Assembly: GCA_002256685.1 (NCBI GenBank)
Contig: NQJH01000008.1
Coordinates: 1-21,874, forward strand
Direction: 5' to 3'
Source of the DNA: Methylococcaceae bacterium NSP1-2
GTDB lineage: Bacteria; Pseudomonadota; Gammaproteobacteria; Methylococcales; Methylomonadaceae
DNA length: 21,874 bases
Shown: in pieces, positions 8,037 to 15,755 of the stretch
How the letters are laid out: the number at the start of each line of letters is the position of its first letter
How positions within the stretch are numbered: position 1 is the stretch's first letter
Program-made: the position numbers and the translations under genes
The notes under the pieces: generated by a model
What the model was told of the DNA's origin: nothing
Databases searched by the model: none
The model's input: the letters and a program-made list of their open reading frames with translations, nothing else

Positions 8037-8957
8037 TTATCCTTTACCGCGTGTGCGTGTTTTGTCTTTTGTCATCTCCATTGTTTCAAAACGTTTTTCA
8101 ATAAATTGAATAATCAAATCAGCAATGTCTTTGCCGCTGGTTTCTTCAATGCCTCTTAAACCCGGAGAGGAATTAACTTCCATAATGACAGGTCCATGAT
8201 TAGAGCGCAGCATATCCACGCCGCACACATTTAGCCCCATGATTTTTGCGGCGCGTACGGCGGTAGATCGCTCTTCGGGCGTTAAACGAATTAAACTAGC
8301 CGAGCCACCACGATGCAAATTAGATCGAAATTCACCTTTTGCTGCTTGGCGTCTCATTGCCGCTACCACTTTATCACCGACTACAAAGCAGCGAATATCA
8401 CTACCGTTAGCTTCTTTAATAAATTCTTGTACCATGATATTAGCGTTTAAGCCCATAAAGGCTTGGATCACACTTTCCGCCGCATTGTGGGTTTCTGCTA
8501 ATACCACCCCAATGCCTTGTGTGCCTTGCAATAATTTAATCACCAACGGTGCGCCACCGACTTGAGAAATTAAATCTTCAATATCATCGGGATTATTAGC
8601 AAAACCGGTGACGGGTAAACCGATACCTTTTCTAGCCAATAACTGAATAGAGCGTAATTTATCCCTAGACCGCGAGATACCGACCGATTCATTTAAAGGC
8701 ATCACATTCATCATTTCAAATTGACGCAATACGGCGGTGCCGTAAAAAGTGACAGATGCACCAATTCGCGGTATAACCGCATCAAAGCCAACTAAATCTT
8801 CGCCCCGATAATGAATAGAGGGGTTGTGCGAAGTAATATTCATATAACAACGTAACACATCTAATACGCGCACTTCATGACCGCGTGCTTGTGCCGCTTC
8901 AACCAACCGCGTAGTTGAATACAATTTAGCATTACGCGATAAAATAGCAATTTTCAT
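8037..8957 (-). CDS. rimK: Ribosomal protein S6--L-glutamate ligase (ATP-grasp)
   Basis: A 306-residue ATP-grasp ligase that adds glutamate residues to the C terminus of ribosomal protein S6. It may also make poly-glutamate. Visible are the N-terminal domain from MKIAILSRN, the ATP-binding GGAPLVIKLLQGTQGIGV loop (residues 154-171), the VQEFIKEANGSDIR segment and the magnesium-binding end MEVNSSPGLRGIE. The length is close to E. coli RimK (300). The start at 8957 has CAGGAAATT just upstream, a slightly short spacing. It is divergent from the thioredoxin-like gene at 9048 across 90 bases. It heads a minus-strand series with the SemiSWEET gene and perhaps fbp. Confidence 0.95.
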   Translation of the reverse strand: MKIAILSRNAKLYSTTRLVEAAQARGHEVRVLDVLRCYMNITSHNPSIHYRGEDLVGFDAVIPRIGASVTFYGTAVLRQFEMMNVMPLNESVGISRSRDKLRSIQLLARKGIGLPVTGFANNPDDIEDLISQVGGAPLVIKLLQGTQGIGVVLAETHNAAESVIQAFMGLNANIMVQEFIKEANGSDIRCFVVGDKVVAAMRRQAAKGEFRSNLHRGGSASLIRLTPEERSTAVRAAKIMGLNVCGVDMLRSNHGPVIMEVNSSPGLRGIEETSGKDIADLIIQFIEKRFETMEMTKDKTRTRGKG

Positions 8958-8994
8958 AATTTCCTGACTTAGCTCCTAAAATACTTGCACTATT

Positions 8995-9024
8995 TTGGCA
9001 TGAAATAATCTAAGCAGTTTTAAT
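8995..9024 (+). promoter_or_regulatory. Candidate sigma70 promoter for the thioredoxin-like gene
   Basis: TTGGCA (8995-9000) and TTTAAT (9019-9024) match the -35 and -10 consensus at five of six positions each, with an 18-base spacer. The start codon lies 24 bases downstream. The match is by eye only. Confidence 0.4.
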
Positions 9025-9047
9025 TTTTATTTATTTGAGAGGTCGTT

Positions 9048-9605
9048 ATGGCATTACTAGAAACCCCCGTGTGTGATTTTGGCAAACAAGCACCTGACTT
9101 TGTGTTACTTGGCGTGGATGGAAAAAGATGGACGCTTGCCCAATGTATGGGTGAAAAAGGCTTGTTGGTGATGTTTATTTGTAATCATTGCCCTTATGTT
9201 AAAGCGGTTCATGAACGCATTATTCGCGATACCCTTGAATTAAAAGCTTTTGGTATTAACTCAGTAGCGATTATGTCCAACGACACCGCAGACTATCCCG
9301 AAGATTCTTACGAAAATATGCAGCGACTTGCCGAACAATTCGCCTACCCTTTTCCGTATTTATTGGATGACACTCAAGAAGTGGCTAAAGCTTACGGCGC
9401 GGTATGTACGCCTGATTTTTTTGGTTATAACGCTAATTTTGAATTGCAATATCGTGGTCGGTTAGATGCCAGTCGCAAAGAAACTGCCCCAGCTGATACA
9501 ATACGCGACTTATTTAACGCCATGAAACAAGTTGCTGCCACAGGTAATGGACCAACACAGCAAATTCCTAGCATGGGTTGCTCGATTAAATGGCGACAAA
9601 ACTAG
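9048..9605 (+). CDS. Thioredoxin-fold redoxin (AhpC/TSA-like)
   Basis: A 185-residue protein preceded by GAGAGG eight bases before ATG 9048. The N-terminal APDFVLLGVDGKRWTL is typical of peroxiredoxin/TlpA-like redoxins. The redox centre is CNHCPYV (C45 and C48), a CxxC followed by proline, after a hydrophobic strand VMFI. I see no signal peptide, so it is probably cytoplasmic. Two-cysteine redoxins of this type reduce disulfides or peroxides; the partner is not evident. It is followed by a 33-base palindrome 11 bases past the stop and then by pgk, on the same strand. It could share a transcript with pgk, the palindrome acting as a spacer or partial terminator. Confidence 0.82.
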   Translation: MALLETPVCDFGKQAPDFVLLGVDGKRWTLAQCMGEKGLLVMFICNHCPYVKAVHERIIRDTLELKAFGINSVAIMSNDTADYPEDSYENMQRLAEQFAYPFPYLLDDTQEVAKAYGAVCTPDFFGYNANFELQYRGRLDASRKETAPADTIRDLFNAMKQVAATGNGPTQQIPSMGCSIKWRQN

Positions 9606-9616
9606 AATTTTTCTAC

Positions 9617-9649
9617 AGACCTTTCAGGTTTTAAAAACTTGAAAGGTCT
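9617..9649. repeat. 33-base palindrome, copy 2
   Basis: The arm AGACCTTTCAGGTTTT, a central A and the arm AAAACTTGAAAGGTCT pair along 16 bases with one imperfect position. It lies 11 bases after the redoxin stop and 31 bases before the pgk start. There is no T-run after the stem on the plus strand, so it is not a standard intrinsic terminator. Confidence 0.88.
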
Positions 9650-9680
9650 TACATCACCTTCACAACAAGAGAGAGAAAAT

Positions 9681-10853
9681 ATGTCGATTCAAAGAATGGT
9701 TGATCTGGATTTAGCAGGTAAACGGGTTTTAATTCGTCAAGATTTAAACGTGCCTGTCAAAAATGGCAAAGTCACTAGCGATATTCGTATTCAAGCCAGT
9801 GTACCAACCATTAAACTTGCTTTAGAAAAAGGCGCGGCAGTCATGGTTATGTCGCATTTAGGTCGTCCTGAAGAAGGTCACTATGACGAAGCGGCTTCTC
9901 TAAAACCGGTCGCTGAACGCTTAGCTGAATTACTGGGCAAAACCGTGCGTTTAGAAAAAGACTGGATTAATGGCGTAACCCTTGCTGCTGGTGAAGTGGT
10001 ACTGTGTGAAAACGTGCGTTTCAACGTCGGCGAAGAAAAAAACAGCGATGAACTCGGTAAAAAAATGGCAGCACTTTGTGATGTGTTTGTCATGGATGCC
10101 TTTGGTACCGCGCACAGAGCGCAAGCATCAACCCACAGCGTGGCAAAATTTGCCCCTGTCGTTTGTGCAGGTCCATTATTAGCCAGCGAATTAGATGCAC
10201 TCGGTAAAGCCTTAGAAACCCCGACTAAACCGCTAGTTGCGATTGTTGGTGGCTCTAAAGTATCGACTAAATTAACGGTATTAAAATCATTATCTGAAAA
10301 AGTAGACCAACTGATTGTCGGTGGTGGTATTGCGAATACGTTTATTGCCGCCGCAGGTTTTCCTGTCGGTAAATCACTGTATGAACCTGATTTAATTCCC
10401 GAAGCGCAACGCTTAATCGCCGCTGCGAAAGCCGCAGGGTCTGCTATTCCCATTCCTACTGACGTAGTGTGTGCGAAAGAATTTTCAGAAAACGCCATTG
10501 CGACCATTAAACAAGTCGCTGACGTAGAAGCCGATGATTTAATTTTGGACATCGGTCCTGATACCGCTAAACAATACGCCGAGCTGTTAAAATCAGCGGG
10601 TACCATTGTTTGGAATGGTCCAGTGGGTGTATTTGAAATTGAACAATTCAGTCATGGTACGCAAGTTTTGTCTATTGCAATTGCTGAAAGTAGCGCGTTT
10701 TCGATTGCGGGCGGTGGTGATACGCTAGCCGCTATTGACAAATATGGCATTAACGACCAAGTGTCTTATACCTCAACAGGCGGCGGTGCATTCCTTGAAT
10801 TTTTGGAAGGAAAAGAATTACCTGCGGTTGCTGTGTTAAAATCACGCGGTTAA
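9681..10853 (+). CDS. pgk: Phosphoglycerate kinase
   Basis: A 390-residue enzyme that moves phosphate between 1,3-bisphosphoglycerate and ADP in glycolysis, and the reverse in carbon fixation or gluconeogenesis. The start ATG 9681 follows a purine-rich GAGAGAGAAAAT. A longer frame from 9639 begins inside the palindrome and is not credible. Motifs in order are RQDLNVP (substrate), SHLGRP, CENVRFN, VGGSKVSTKL and the C-terminal nucleotide site AGGGDTLAAI. The length is near E. coli Pgk (387). The gene lies between the redoxin and rpoZ, a placement different from the common gap-pgk-fba operon; gap is about 5 kb away next to pyk. Confidence 0.97.
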   Translation: MSIQRMVDLDLAGKRVLIRQDLNVPVKNGKVTSDIRIQASVPTIKLALEKGAAVMVMSHLGRPEEGHYDEAASLKPVAERLAELLGKTVRLEKDWINGVTLAAGEVVLCENVRFNVGEEKNSDELGKKMAALCDVFVMDAFGTAHRAQASTHSVAKFAPVVCAGPLLASELDALGKALETPTKPLVAIVGGSKVSTKLTVLKSLSEKVDQLIVGGGIANTFIAAAGFPVGKSLYEPDLIPEAQRLIAAAKAAGSAIPIPTDVVCAKEFSENAIATIKQVADVEADDLILDIGPDTAKQYAELLKSAGTIVWNGPVGVFEIEQFSHGTQVLSIAIAESSAFSIAGGGDTLAAIDKYGINDQVSYTSTGGGAFLEFLEGKELPAVAVLKSRG

Positions 10854-10870
10854 TAAATATAAAGTTCATA

Positions 10871-10894
10871 GTTCCCACGCTCCAGCGTGGGAAC
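10871..10894. repeat. Perfect 10-bp-stem hairpin between pgk and rpoZ
   Basis: GTTCCCACGC and GCGTGGGAAC enclose the loop TCCA. It is 17 bases after the pgk stop and 26 bases before rpoZ. It is not followed by a T-run. The sequence is like a short dispersed palindrome common in gammaproteobacterial genomes (recalled). It may stabilise the pgk transcript's 3' end or partly terminate before rpoZ. Confidence 0.85.
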
Positions 10895-10920
10895 GATACC
10901 CACTACATAAAGGTTAAAAA

Positions 10921-11160
10921 ATGGCAAGAGTTACCATCGAAGATTGTTTAGAAAACGTAGAAAACCGTTTTAAACTGGTGTTATTAGCCAGCACAAGAGC
11001 GCGTCAATTAAGCCACGGTGCAACCGAATTTTTGCCACGCGGCAAAGATAAAGACACCGTGTTAGCGTTACGCGAAATTGCCGCAGGTCATGTCACCCCT
11101 GAAAACATTAACGCATTACACCGTGTCGGTGAAGTGCATGACTACAATCCCCCTTTTTAA
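10921..11160 (+). CDS. rpoZ: DNA-directed RNA polymerase omega subunit
   Basis: A 79-residue small subunit that binds the beta-prime subunit, helps RNA polymerase assembly and forms part of a ppGpp binding site. MARVTIEDCLENVENRFKLV and the VLALREIAAG segment are typical. The length is slightly under E. coli omega (91), mostly from a shorter C-terminal tail. AAGG lies about eight bases before the start. It is followed 12 bases later by spoT, the conserved gammaproteobacterial pairing of omega with the ppGpp enzyme. Confidence 0.96.
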   Translation: MARVTIEDCLENVENRFKLVLLASTRARQLSHGATEFLPRGKDKDTVLALREIAAGHVTPENINALHRVGEVHDYNPPF

Positions 11161-11172
11161 CCACTAATCAAC

Positions 11173-13338
11173 ATGGATATGCCCGATAGCCTTGCGCCCG
11201 AACGCCCTGAAGATGAACTGATTGCGCGTTTATGCCAAAGCTTATCTGGTTATTTAGATCAAAAGCAAATTGACGATTGTGTTAGTGCTTATCAGTTTGG
11301 CGCATTAGCACATACGGGGCAATTTCGTAAAAGCGGCGAAGCCTATATTTGCCACCCGCTTTCCGTTGCCATGATACTGGCTGACATGCACATGGATGCC
11401 AGTGGCATTATGGCGGCGATTCTGCACGATGTGATTGAAGATTGTCAGGTCAGCAAAAAAGAACTGGCTGACCAGTTTGGCGTAGAAGTTGCCGAACTGG
11501 TTGACGGTGTCACTAAACTCACCAAAATTGCTAATAGATCACAAGCAGAAGCACAAGCAGAAAATGTGCGGAAAATGTTTCTGGCGATGGGCAAAGATTT
11601 GCGCGTTATTCTCGTCAAACTTGCCGACCGCCTGCATAACATGAAGACATTAGGCGTGATGCCTCCCGAAAAAAAACGCCGTATTGCGCGTGAAACGTTG
11701 GATATTTACGCCCCGATTGCCAATCGTTTAGGCATGAACAATATTCGCCATCAACTCGAAGCCTTAGGTTTTGAAGCGATGTATCCGTATCGATATACGG
11801 TCATTAATAACGCGCTAAAAAAAGCGCGGGGCAATCGCCTAAAAATCGTCGATACCATTGAAAGTTCGATAAAAAACCGTTTAGAACAAGCCGATATAAA
11901 CTGCAACGTATTAGGTCGGGAAAAAAATATTTACAGCATTTATCAAAAAATGCACCGTAAAAAATTATCGTTAGCGGCAGTGTTTGATGTCTATGCGTTT
12001 CGCATTTTTTGTGAAGATGTCGATACTTGTTACCGCGTACTCGGCGTGGTACATAATTTATACAAACCGATTCCCGGGCGTTTTAAAGATTATATTGCCT
12101 TGCCTAAAGCCAACGGCTATCAATCGTTACACACACTATTGATAGGTCCTTATGGTCAACCCATCGAAATCCAAATCAGAACCCATGAAATGCACCACAT
12201 GTCCGAATCGGGCATTGCTGCACATTGGTTATATAAATCTGACACTGGTAAAACTGAAAAAATTCAAGCCCGCGCTAATGAATGGCTCAGGGATTTGCTG
12301 GAAATTCAAAAATCAGCAGGTGACTCACTGGAGTTTATCGATAATTTAAAAGTCGATTTATTTCCTCAAGAAGTGTTTGTGTTCACGCCAAAAGGCAAAA
12401 TTATCAAAATTGCCAGAGGCGCGACCATTGTCGATTTTGCTTATGCCGTGCATACCGATGTCGGTAATTCGTGCATTTCTGCAATGATTGATAAACAGTT
12501 AGTGCCTTTGCAAACCAAATTAGAAAATGGCGTAACGGTTGAAGTAATTACCGCACCGTGGGCAAGACCGAATCCACTGTGGCTTAATTATGTCACCACC
12601 GTTAAAGCCCGTTCCAGCATTCGTAATTTTCTGAAAAACTTTAAACAACAAGAAGCCATTAATTTAGGACGCAGACTGCTGGAAAAAGAATTGCACGCCA
12701 TGAAATTACAGCTAGACACCATTGAAGAATCACGCTTGCAAGCCTTGCTCACCTCGACGAAGACGCGCTCATTAGATGCGTTATTAGAAGATATTGGTTT
12801 AGGTAACAAAATGCCATTCCTAGTTGCCAAACGCTTGACTCAAGATGATGTCAGTGCCAATGTCAGACTCCATGACAACGACAAAGCAGAAAAAAATCCG
12901 CTGATTATCAAAGGCACAGAAGGCATGGTGATTACCCTTGCTAAATGCTGTAGACCGATACCGGGTGATGCGATTATCGGTTTTTTTAATCCGGGTAAAG
13001 GGATCGTCGTACATCATCACGCCTGCCGCAATCGTACCATTATTCGAAAAAAACACACTAACTGGCTGGATGTGGAATGGAGTACCGATGTGGTTGGCGA
13101 TTTTCCTGCTGAATTGCGTCTGGAAATCCTCAATCAACGCGGCGCGTTAGCGACTATCGCCTCAACCATTTCCGAGCTAGATTCCAACATTGAAAACGTC
13201 ACCGTAGTCGATCAAGATGTCCATGTCTGTATTGATTTAATCACGCTAACCGTTAAAGACCGTGTGCATTTAGCCCAGATTATTCGCCACTTGAAAGAAC
13301 TGTCTATTGTGTTAAAAATCACGCGGGTTAAAGCGTAG
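11173..13338 (+). CDS. spoT: Bifunctional (p)ppGpp synthetase/hydrolase
   Basis: A 721-residue cytoplasmic enzyme that makes and, mainly, destroys the alarmones ppGpp and pppGpp. The hydrolase HD domain (about 40-190) keeps H85-D86 in LHDVIED, so hydrolysis should be active. The synthetase domain (about 245-350) shows PGRFKDYIALPKANGYQSLH and the EIQIRT strand. Then come the TGS domain (about 390-455), a zinc-finger-like region with CCRPIPGD, and a C-terminal ACT domain from about 650. The E. coli protein is 702 residues. It follows rpoZ closely with no clear ribosome-binding site, so coupling is likely; a second ATG two codons in is a possible start. The usual trmH and recG partners do not follow. 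Instead the next gene is convergent. Confidence 0.97.
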   Translation: MDMPDSLAPERPEDELIARLCQSLSGYLDQKQIDDCVSAYQFGALAHTGQFRKSGEAYICHPLSVAMILADMHMDASGIMAAILHDVIEDCQVSKKELADQFGVEVAELVDGVTKLTKIANRSQAEAQAENVRKMFLAMGKDLRVILVKLADRLHNMKTLGVMPPEKKRRIARETLDIYAPIANRLGMNNIRHQLEALGFEAMYPYRYTVINNALKKARGNRLKIVDTIESSIKNRLEQADINCNVLGREKNIYSIYQKMHRKKLSLAAVFDVYAFRIFCEDVDTCYRVLGVVHNLYKPIPGRFKDYIALPKANGYQSLHTLLIGPYGQPIEIQIRTHEMHHMSESGIAAHWLYKSDTGKTEKIQARANEWLRDLLEIQKSAGDSLEFIDNLKVDLFPQEVFVFTPKGKIIKIARGATIVDFAYAVHTDVGNSCISAMIDKQLVPLQTKLENGVTVEVITAPWARPNPLWLNYVTTVKARSSIRNFLKNFKQQEAINLGRRLLEKELHAMKLQLDTIEESRLQALLTSTKTRSLDALLEDIGLGNKMPFLVAKRLTQDDVSANVRLHDNDKAEKNPLIIKGTEGMVITLAKCCRPIPGDAIIGFFNPGKGIVVHHHACRNRTIIRKKHTNWLDVEWSTDVVGDFPAELRLEILNQRGALATIASTISELDSNIENVTVVDQDVHVCIDLITLTVKDRVHLAQIIRHLKELSIVLKITRVKA

Positions 13339-13360
13339 CGAGGGGAGATTTCCCCCGCGT
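13321..13360. terminator. Nested stem around the spoT stop codon
   Basis: ACGCGGG (13321-13327) pairs with CCCGCGT (13354-13360), and inside it GGGGA (13342-13346) pairs with TCCCC (13351-13355) around GATT; the two stems overlap and exclude each other by two bases. The TAG stop is within the structure. There is no T-run, so termination would need Rho or would be partial. Confidence 0.3.
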
Positions 13361-13431
13361 ATCGTTCCGCTATTAACCCCCGCTAGCCACTACAAAAATC
13401 CCATTACATAATCATTTTGTGGAGTCGCTGC

Positions 13432-13468
13432 ATAGCTTGGGTTGCCGCTGTTTGACAGCCCAAGTTAT
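13432..13468. terminator. Hairpin between convergent spoT and the beta-propeller gene
   Basis: ATAGCTTGGG pairs with CCCAAGTTAT (nine exact pairs and one G-T), with a small inner CTG/CAG stem in the 17-base loop. It sits between convergent genes, where a two-way terminator is expected. The lack of long T-runs leaves its function unproven. It may also be a dispersed palindrome. Confidence 0.4.
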
Positions 13469-13490
13469 GACAATTACTGCGTACTTTTGA

Positions 13491-14657
13491 TTAATGCGCA
13501 TCATCATGATGCCATTTTGGCATCATAACAATACAGTTAGGATTAAAACCCTGATTTTTCAGGGTGTCGATACTGGCGATTTTTTCTTGCTTGAGTAAAT
13601 CGATAACGGTGATTGAGCCATCACTCATATCAGGTAAATTCAAAAAACTGTTCTGCACGATGGCATAACGTCCGTCCGGTGTGAAAACAATATGATGTGC
13701 GCCGCCTGCGGTGGGAATGGTTTTGAGGTGTTTGGGTTTTAATTTCAAATCGCCGCTAATATCAAAAATGTTTAATGCCCCAGGGTTGGCAGTGCTGACA
13801 TAAAGTCGGTCGTGTTTGTCGTTGAAATAAATTTCTAGCGGTACGCCTTGTTGAATACTGCTAAAGTCAAATACTTGTTGAAAACTAAAATCTTTGCTGG
13901 TCTCGTTCCAAATAGCTGTCCATAACGCACCGCCGAACATAGTATCAATGTACGCCATTGCAGGTTTAGCGTGCGGTAAAAATACGGCTTCTACCGGTGA
14001 TGAGCCAGAGGGCGAGGGTTTGTCTGACAGTTTATGTGTAGATAATACCTTGCCGCTTGATGCTTCAATTACGGTCACCGTTTCACCGGCATCACCTAAA
14101 TCAGAGGGGCGCACGGTGCTTGTCACTATCATGCGGTCAATGTCATCATTTAAGCCGATGCCGTGCGGGTAGCGAATAAACGTGTCTTTGCCATTGGCGG
14201 TAATGACTTTAGTTTGGGTATCCGTTTGGGCATCACCGACGATCACATTACTTGAACCCATGCAGGTTAGATACCACGTTTTATTATCTTTAGAAAACGC
14301 GAGGTCTTCACCGACTTGGCACTCTGGTACGTCAATTTTTTTCAGAGCATAAGGAAGATGCTTCATATCCATGACGTGTAATGCCCCATTACCTAAAGCG
14401 GTGATATAGGCTTTACTTGCGTCTTTGTTGTAAAAAATATGGTGTGCCACGCGGTCAGCGGGCAGTGGAATATCATTAAGGAGCTTACCGAAATTTTTTG
14501 ATTCAGGATCGACATCGATGATCGCTATACCTTCACGTCTTGGCGTTTGGCTAGGTTTGCTTTCATAGTTGACCATCGCCAGTATTTCGGCTTGAGCAGT
14601 CACTGGGGTGAGAATACAAGCGGTGAGTAAGGCGGCTAAGAATCGAGTGATTTTCAT
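13491..14657 (-). CDS. Secreted YncE/YVTN-like beta-propeller protein
   Basis: The start at ATG 14657 gives 388 residues and exposes a clear signal peptide: MKIT, a hydrophobic run FLAALLTACILTPV, then TAQA before EILAM, with cleavage expected after A23. An upstream start at 14699 would bury this. The mature protein is made of repeated blade-like segments, such as DASKAYITALGNGALHVMD, DKHDRLYVSTANPGALNIFD and GRYAIVQNSF. This is the pattern of YncE/YVTN seven-bladed propellers of the periplasm. Several HH pairs (AHHIF, AHHIV and the C-terminal HHDDAH) could bind metal, an inference. It is downstream of a DUF4242 gene that also belongs to a putative metal-binding family, with a 33-base palindrome between them. 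Its substrate is unknown. Confidence 0.78.
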   Translation of the reverse strand: MKITRFLAALLTACILTPVTAQAEILAMVNYESKPSQTPRREGIAIIDVDPESKNFGKLLNDIPLPADRVAHHIFYNKDASKAYITALGNGALHVMDMKHLPYALKKIDVPECQVGEDLAFSKDNKTWYLTCMGSSNVIVGDAQTDTQTKVITANGKDTFIRYPHGIGLNDDIDRMIVTSTVRPSDLGDAGETVTVIEASSGKVLSTHKLSDKPSPSGSSPVEAVFLPHAKPAMAYIDTMFGGALWTAIWNETSKDFSFQQVFDFSSIQQGVPLEIYFNDKHDRLYVSTANPGALNIFDISGDLKLKPKHLKTIPTAGGAHHIVFTPDGRYAIVQNSFLNLPDMSDGSITVIDLLKQEKIASIDTLKNQGFNPNCIVMMPKWHHDDAH

Positions 14658-14697
14658 ACTAATAAAGCCTCGGTTAGTAAAAATAGTGTGGTGCGTC

Positions 14698-14730
14698 AAA
14701 CCTCCAAGGTTTTAAAAACCTCGGAGGTTT
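14698..14730. repeat. 33-base palindrome, copy 3
   Basis: The arm AAACCTCCAAGGTTTT, a central A and the arm AAAACCTCGGAGGTTT pair with one mismatch. It is three bases after the DUF4242 stop, on the way to the beta-propeller gene. Confidence 0.88.
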
Positions 14731-14733
14731 ATA

Positions 14734-15006
14734 TTATTCCGCGCTGGTTGGATCAATGATGGTTCTGATTTGCGAGATACGATTAGCAGGAAACCCGCCT
14801 TGTTCAGCATGTGCTTTGATGGCCGCTTCATCGGGTGCGATATACACGCAATAGATTTTATCATCGGTGACATAGCTTTCTAGCCATTGGATTTTTGTTC
14901 CCATGTTACTGAGAACGCCGCAGGATTTTTGCGAGATGGCTTGTAGGTCTTGAGCAGTTAATGCGCCCGCGTTGGGAATGTCACGTTCGATAATATACTT
15001 TGGCAT
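14734..15006 (-). CDS. DUF4242 domain protein
   Basis: A 90-residue protein that is a single DUF4242 domain: MPKYIIERDIPNAG at the start, KSCGVLSNMG in the middle, then QWLESYVTDDKIYCVYIAPDE and GGFPANRISQIR. The family has a ferredoxin-like alpha-beta fold; one studied member (Streptomyces SCO4226) binds nickel, but whether this one does is unknown. No signal peptide is seen. AGGAGG stands seven bases before ATG 15006, an unusually strong ribosome-binding site. The gene lies downstream of a TetR-type regulator on the same strand, and the sequence AAGACGACCC upstream of it resembles half of the regulator's own promoter dyad. This suggests it is a target of that regulator. Confidence 0.85.
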   Translation of the reverse strand: MPKYIIERDIPNAGALTAQDLQAISQKSCGVLSNMGTKIQWLESYVTDDKIYCVYIAPDEAAIKAHAEQGGFPANRISQIRTIIDPTSAE

Positions 15007-15034
15007 AATGCCTCCTCGATTTGATTAATATGAT

Positions 15035-15044
15035 GGGTCGTCTT
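15035..15044. promoter_or_regulatory. Possible TetR half-site upstream of the DUF4242 gene
   Basis: GGGTCGTCTT on the plus strand (AAGACGACCC on the gene's strand) resembles AAGACAACCG in the tetR promoter, with similar ATATTAATC and ATCATTAAATC sequence following. It may mark a shared operator. It rests on one half-site only. Confidence 0.3.
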
Positions 15045-15074
15045 GTTAAAGCGCGATAAAAAATCAGGCTAGCA

Positions 15075-15107
15075 AGACCTCCGAGGTTTTAAAAACTTCG
15101 GAGGTCT
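15075..15107. repeat. 33-base palindrome, copy 4 (closest to consensus)
   Basis: The arm AGACCTCCGAGGTTTT, a central A and the arm AAAACTTCGGAGGTCT pair with one wobble position. It is 15 bases after the tetR stop codon and before the DUF4242 gene. Confidence 0.9.
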
Positions 15108-15122
15108 ACTATATCTAAAAAA

Positions 15123-15719
15123 TCACGCTTTAAAAAAATCCCCCAATAATGCTTGGCAGCATTGTTGCAGCGGTGCGGTTGATTGCTCAACCTTCATGCG
15201 TAACAACGCGCCTTGCCAAGTGTTGACTAATAAATCCGCCATGTCACGGGCAGATTTATCAGTGCGAATGGTGCCTTGTTGTTGTGCTTTGCTTAAACCA
15301 GACTGTAAAACATCCCGATAACGATTCAGCGTGGTTTGTAAGGCGACTCTGCAAAGATCACTGCTATCGCCAATTTCACCGATTAAATTACCTAATAAAC
15401 ACCCACCTTTAAAATGGGTGCGCTCTAGTTCGGCGATTGATTCATTAAAATAGCGTTGCAAAGCACTGAGGGCATCAGTGTCGGGCTGAGCTAAATAGTT
15501 AGTTATTTGTTGAATGTAGGGCGTGATGTAGTGTTCTATCACTTCTGCACCAAAGTTCTCTTTGCTACCAAAATAATTGTAGAAAGAACCTTTAGGTATT
15601 TGCACCGCATCCAAAATTTCTTGTAAACCCGTACCGTGATAGCCTTGTTGCATCAGCAACATCACACCTTGGTTCAATAAATTTTCGCGGTTAATTTCTT
15701 TTTGTATTAATCTATTCAT
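15123..15719 (-). CDS. TetR/AcrR-family transcriptional regulator
   Basis: A 198-residue repressor-type protein. Residues 10-55 hold the TetR helix-turn-helix, with GTGLQEILDAVQIPKGSFYNYF the recognition region (30-50). The C-terminal ligand domain includes FKGGCLLGNLIGE (about 103-115), with a cysteine that in related regulators of this type may sense electrophiles (inference). The gene starts at 15719, and its promoter (15726-15755) contains a near-perfect dyad, so it probably represses itself. Downstream on the same strand are DUF4242 and the beta-propeller gene, the likely regulated set. The divergent gap gene shares the upstream region but is less likely to be a target. Confidence 0.9.
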   Translation of the reverse strand: MNRLIQKEINRENLLNQGVMLLMQQGYHGTGLQEILDAVQIPKGSFYNYFGSKENFGAEVIEHYITPYIQQITNYLAQPDTDALSALQRYFNESIAELERTHFKGGCLLGNLIGEIGDSSDLCRVALQTTLNRYRDVLQSGLSKAQQQGTIRTDKSARDMADLLVNTWQGALLRMKVEQSTAPLQQCCQALLGDFFKA

Positions 15720-15725
15720 GATTTA

Positions 15726-15755
15726 ATGATACGACCGGTTGTCTTATTTTGTCAA
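15726..15755 (-). promoter_or_regulatory. tetR promoter with embedded operator dyad
   Basis: On the minus strand, TTGACA (15750-15755) is a perfect -35 and TATCAT (15726-15731) a good -10, with an 18-base spacer. The spacer holds ACGACCGGTTGT (15731-15742, plus strand), self-complementary at 10 of 12 positions. A dyad placed between -35 and -10 is the usual arrangement for TetR-family autorepression. Confidence 0.65.

Noticed and set aside
9639..9680. An upstream start for pgk
   Set aside because: It starts inside a palindrome; ATG 9681 follows a purine-rich site and aligns with the family N terminus.
9881..10606. A 241-codon open frame on the minus strand inside pgk
   Set aside because: It is antisense to a fully conserved pgk, has a composition typical of a shadow frame and no ribosome-binding site.
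12820..13137. A 105-codon minus-strand frame within spoT
   Set aside because: It is a shadow frame over the conserved SpoT C-terminal region, with no ribosome-binding site.
7714..15107. The repeated palindromes as a CRISPR array
   Set aside because: The copies are single, in separate intergenic regions, without regular spacers or cas genes.
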